Source: DATLFA01 sp039934635 | GTDB taxonomy: Bacteria; Actinomycetota; Acidimicrobiia; Acidimicrobiales; WLNW01 | NCBI GenBank assembly: GCA_039934635.1 | Contig: JBDTLT010000257.1 | Coordinates: 1 to 7,529 of the forward strand | Direction: 5' to 3' | DNA: 7,529 nucleotides | In this document: piece after piece, positions 6,717 to 7,529 of the stretch | Layout of the letters: each line of letters opens with the position of its first letter | Position numbering within the stretch: position 1 is the stretch's first letter | Program-made: the position numbers and the translations under genes | The notes under the pieces: generated by a model | Databases searched by the model: none | What the model saw: the letters and a program-made list of their open reading frames with translations, nothing else | Told to the model about the DNA's origin: nothing

Positions 6717-6874
6717 ATGGGGTTGTTCGACGAGGGCAAGATCGCGATCAGGGTCGGCGTCAACGAGGTGCCGGCGCGGCGATCGTTCACTTCCATTCAC
6801 GCGCCGATGACGGCGCGCAGGCGCTCGATGACGACGGAAACGGCGCAGTCAACGTGGCGATCGGGAACATCTGA
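6717..6874 (+). pseudogene. Decayed remnant of a 3-keto-5-aminohexanoate cleavage (BKACE/Kce family) gene
   Basis: From ATG 6717 the frame encodes MGLFDEGKIAIRVGVNE, resembling the first strand of BKACE enzymes. From about 6770, in a frame shifted by +2, the sequence reads AGAAIVHFHSRADDGAQAL and ends at TGA 6872-6874. AGA-x-(IV)(IV)H-x-H-x-R-x-DDG is the signature of BKACE enzymes, which condense or cleave beta-keto acids with acetyl-CoA and use these His residues for metal binding. The roughly 25-30 residues normally between the two parts, and over 200 after them, are missing, so at least one out-of-frame deletion is inferred. A TACCGT box lies 7 bases before the ATG, as for intact neighbours. 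Alternatively, the unbroken 71-codon frame 6717-6932 is a real small gene; I think this less likely. Confidence 0.55.
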
Positions 6875-6883
6875 TCGTGCGGT

Positions 6884-6897
6884 CCCCGAGGTCGGGG
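6884..6897 (+). terminator. Short GC hairpin after the BKACE remnant
   Basis: CCCCG (6884-6888) and CGGGG (6893-6897) form a 5-bp all-GC stem with a 4-base loop, 10 bases after the remnant's stop. A T-rich patch (TATTTTGTTT) follows only from 6909, so an intrinsic terminator is possible but weak. Confidence 0.25.
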
Positions 6898-6908
6898 TAG
6901 TTCGCCGC

Positions 6909-6914
6909 TATTTT
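6909..6914 (+). promoter_or_regulatory. Putative -10 element TATTTT of the mechanosensitive channel gene
   Basis: TATTTT fits TANNNT and lies 7 bases before TTG 6922 and 19 bases before GTG 6934. It would give either a leaderless transcript from TTG or a leader of about 12 bases before GTG. No -35 hexamer is evident. Confidence 0.35.
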
Positions 6915-6933
6915 GTTTCACTTGACTACTGAT

Positions 6934-7529
6934 GTGCCTCTCGGGCGCCTACGCCTCAAGCGAATCGTGCTCTATGGGCTGATCGGTATCGTGGCCATCG
7001 CCGCCAGCGCCGGCTACGGTGACCTGCACTCCCACAACGACGCGAAGAAGACGGTCGGCATCGGCGCGGCCATGCTCTTCGTCGTTGTCGGTATCGCCGC
7101 CGTACATCGGCTTGCCGCAGAGTCGAGTCGGGTCGTGCGGGCGCGTACCGGTGGTACCGCGGCCGCCACCGTCGAGGTCACCGTCAGCGCCGCCGGCTAC
7201 ATCTTCGTGCTGGTCGTCGCCCTCGACCTCTTCGAGGTGTCGATCGAGAATCTCTTACTCGGCGGCGCGATCACCGGTGTCGTGCTCGGCATCGCGTTGC
7301 AACAGATCTTGGGCAACGTGTTCGCGGGCGTGGCGTTGTTGCTGGCCCATCCGTTCAACATCGGTGATCGCGTCATGTTGCGCAACGGTGCCTATGGTGG
7401 CGAAGTTGCGGGGACCGTCATGTCCGTGAATCTCACCTACGTCATCCTGCAAACGGACAATGGCGTATTGCACGTGCCGAATGCCGGAGTACTCGCCTCC
7501 GCGATCAGCACGGGCGTCCCTCCGAAGAA
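6934..7529 (+). CDS. MscS family mechanosensitive ion channel (3' end cut by window edge)
   Basis: The first 198 codons are visible. Transmembrane segments are predicted at about 11-29, 41-58 and 83-100, followed by the pore helix at about 106-137. Its Gly/Ala-rich pattern, GGAITGVVLGIALQQILGNVFAGVALLL, aligns with the E. coli MscS TM3 pattern (ALQGSLSNLAAGVLL). HPFNIGDRV then matches the conserved PF-x-(AI)G-(DE)-x-V entry to the beta domain, with EVAGTVMSVNLTYVILQTDNGVLHVPNA as its strands. The protein should sit in the cytoplasmic membrane and release osmolytes under tension. The start is uncertain: GTG 6934 is taken, but TTG 6922 lies 7 bases after a TATTTT box and would add 4 residues. 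No Shine-Dalgarno sequence is evident for either. Confidence 0.9.
   Translation, partial: MPLGRLRLKRIVLYGLIGIVAIAASAGYGDLHSHNDAKKTVGIGAAMLFVVVGIAAVHRLAAESSRVVRARTGGTAAATVEVTVSAAGYIFVLVVALDLFEVSIENLLLGGAITGVVLGIALQQILGNVFAGVALLLAHPFNIGDRVMLRNGAYGGEVAGTVMSVNLTYVILQTDNGVLHVPNAGVLASAISTGVPPK

Noticed and set aside
6717..6932. Intact 71-codon small gene
   Set aside because: Only its first 17 codons look protein-like; after that the family-like signal moves to another frame, so a frameshifted remnant explains it better. It is kept as the alternative in the pseudogene entry.

Overview
The window is high-GC DNA (roughly 63-65% by eye), almost fully coding, with frequent GTG starts and strong G/C third-position preference. 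This fits an actinobacterium. The mix of a BKACE-family remnant, an SRPBCC protein, a Thr-rich membrane-anchored pseudokinase and TANNNT boxes set 6-9 bases before start codons suggests Acidimicrobiia (Ilumatobacter-like), but that placement is inference. No tRNA, rRNA, CRISPR array, insertion sequence or phage gene is visible. No gap between genes exceeds about 125 bases.

Left part (1-1528, minus strand): a GNAT acetyltransferase is followed closely by a single-pass membrane protein with a predicted extracytoplasmic beta-propeller-like domain, cut by the left edge. The two probably share a transcript. Divergent from them, on the plus strand, lie an SRPBCC (START/polyketide cyclase-like) protein (1609-2064) and a dienelactone hydrolase family enzyme (2108-2800) with an intact Cys-Asp-His triad. 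An intergenic region with several inverted repeats follows (2801-2922).

Right part (plus strand): a transmembrane pseudokinase that has lost its catalytic residues and ends in a Thr/Pro-rich tail (2923-4203); a two-domain FtsX/MacB-type ABC transporter permease without an ATPase partner in the window (4300-6693); a short decayed remnant of a 3-keto-5-aminohexanoate cleavage enzyme (BKACE) gene (6717-6874); and the 5' part of an MscS-type mechanosensitive channel running off the right edge. The right half is therefore rich in cell-envelope proteins, but nothing ties these genes into one pathway.

The most notable features are the pseudokinase with its stalk next to an orphan permease, the BKACE relic that still carries a plausible promoter and start, and the recurrent TANNNT element 6-9 bases upstream of plus-strand start codons, which points to leaderless or near-leaderless transcription. 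I see no clear multi-gene system of a new type.
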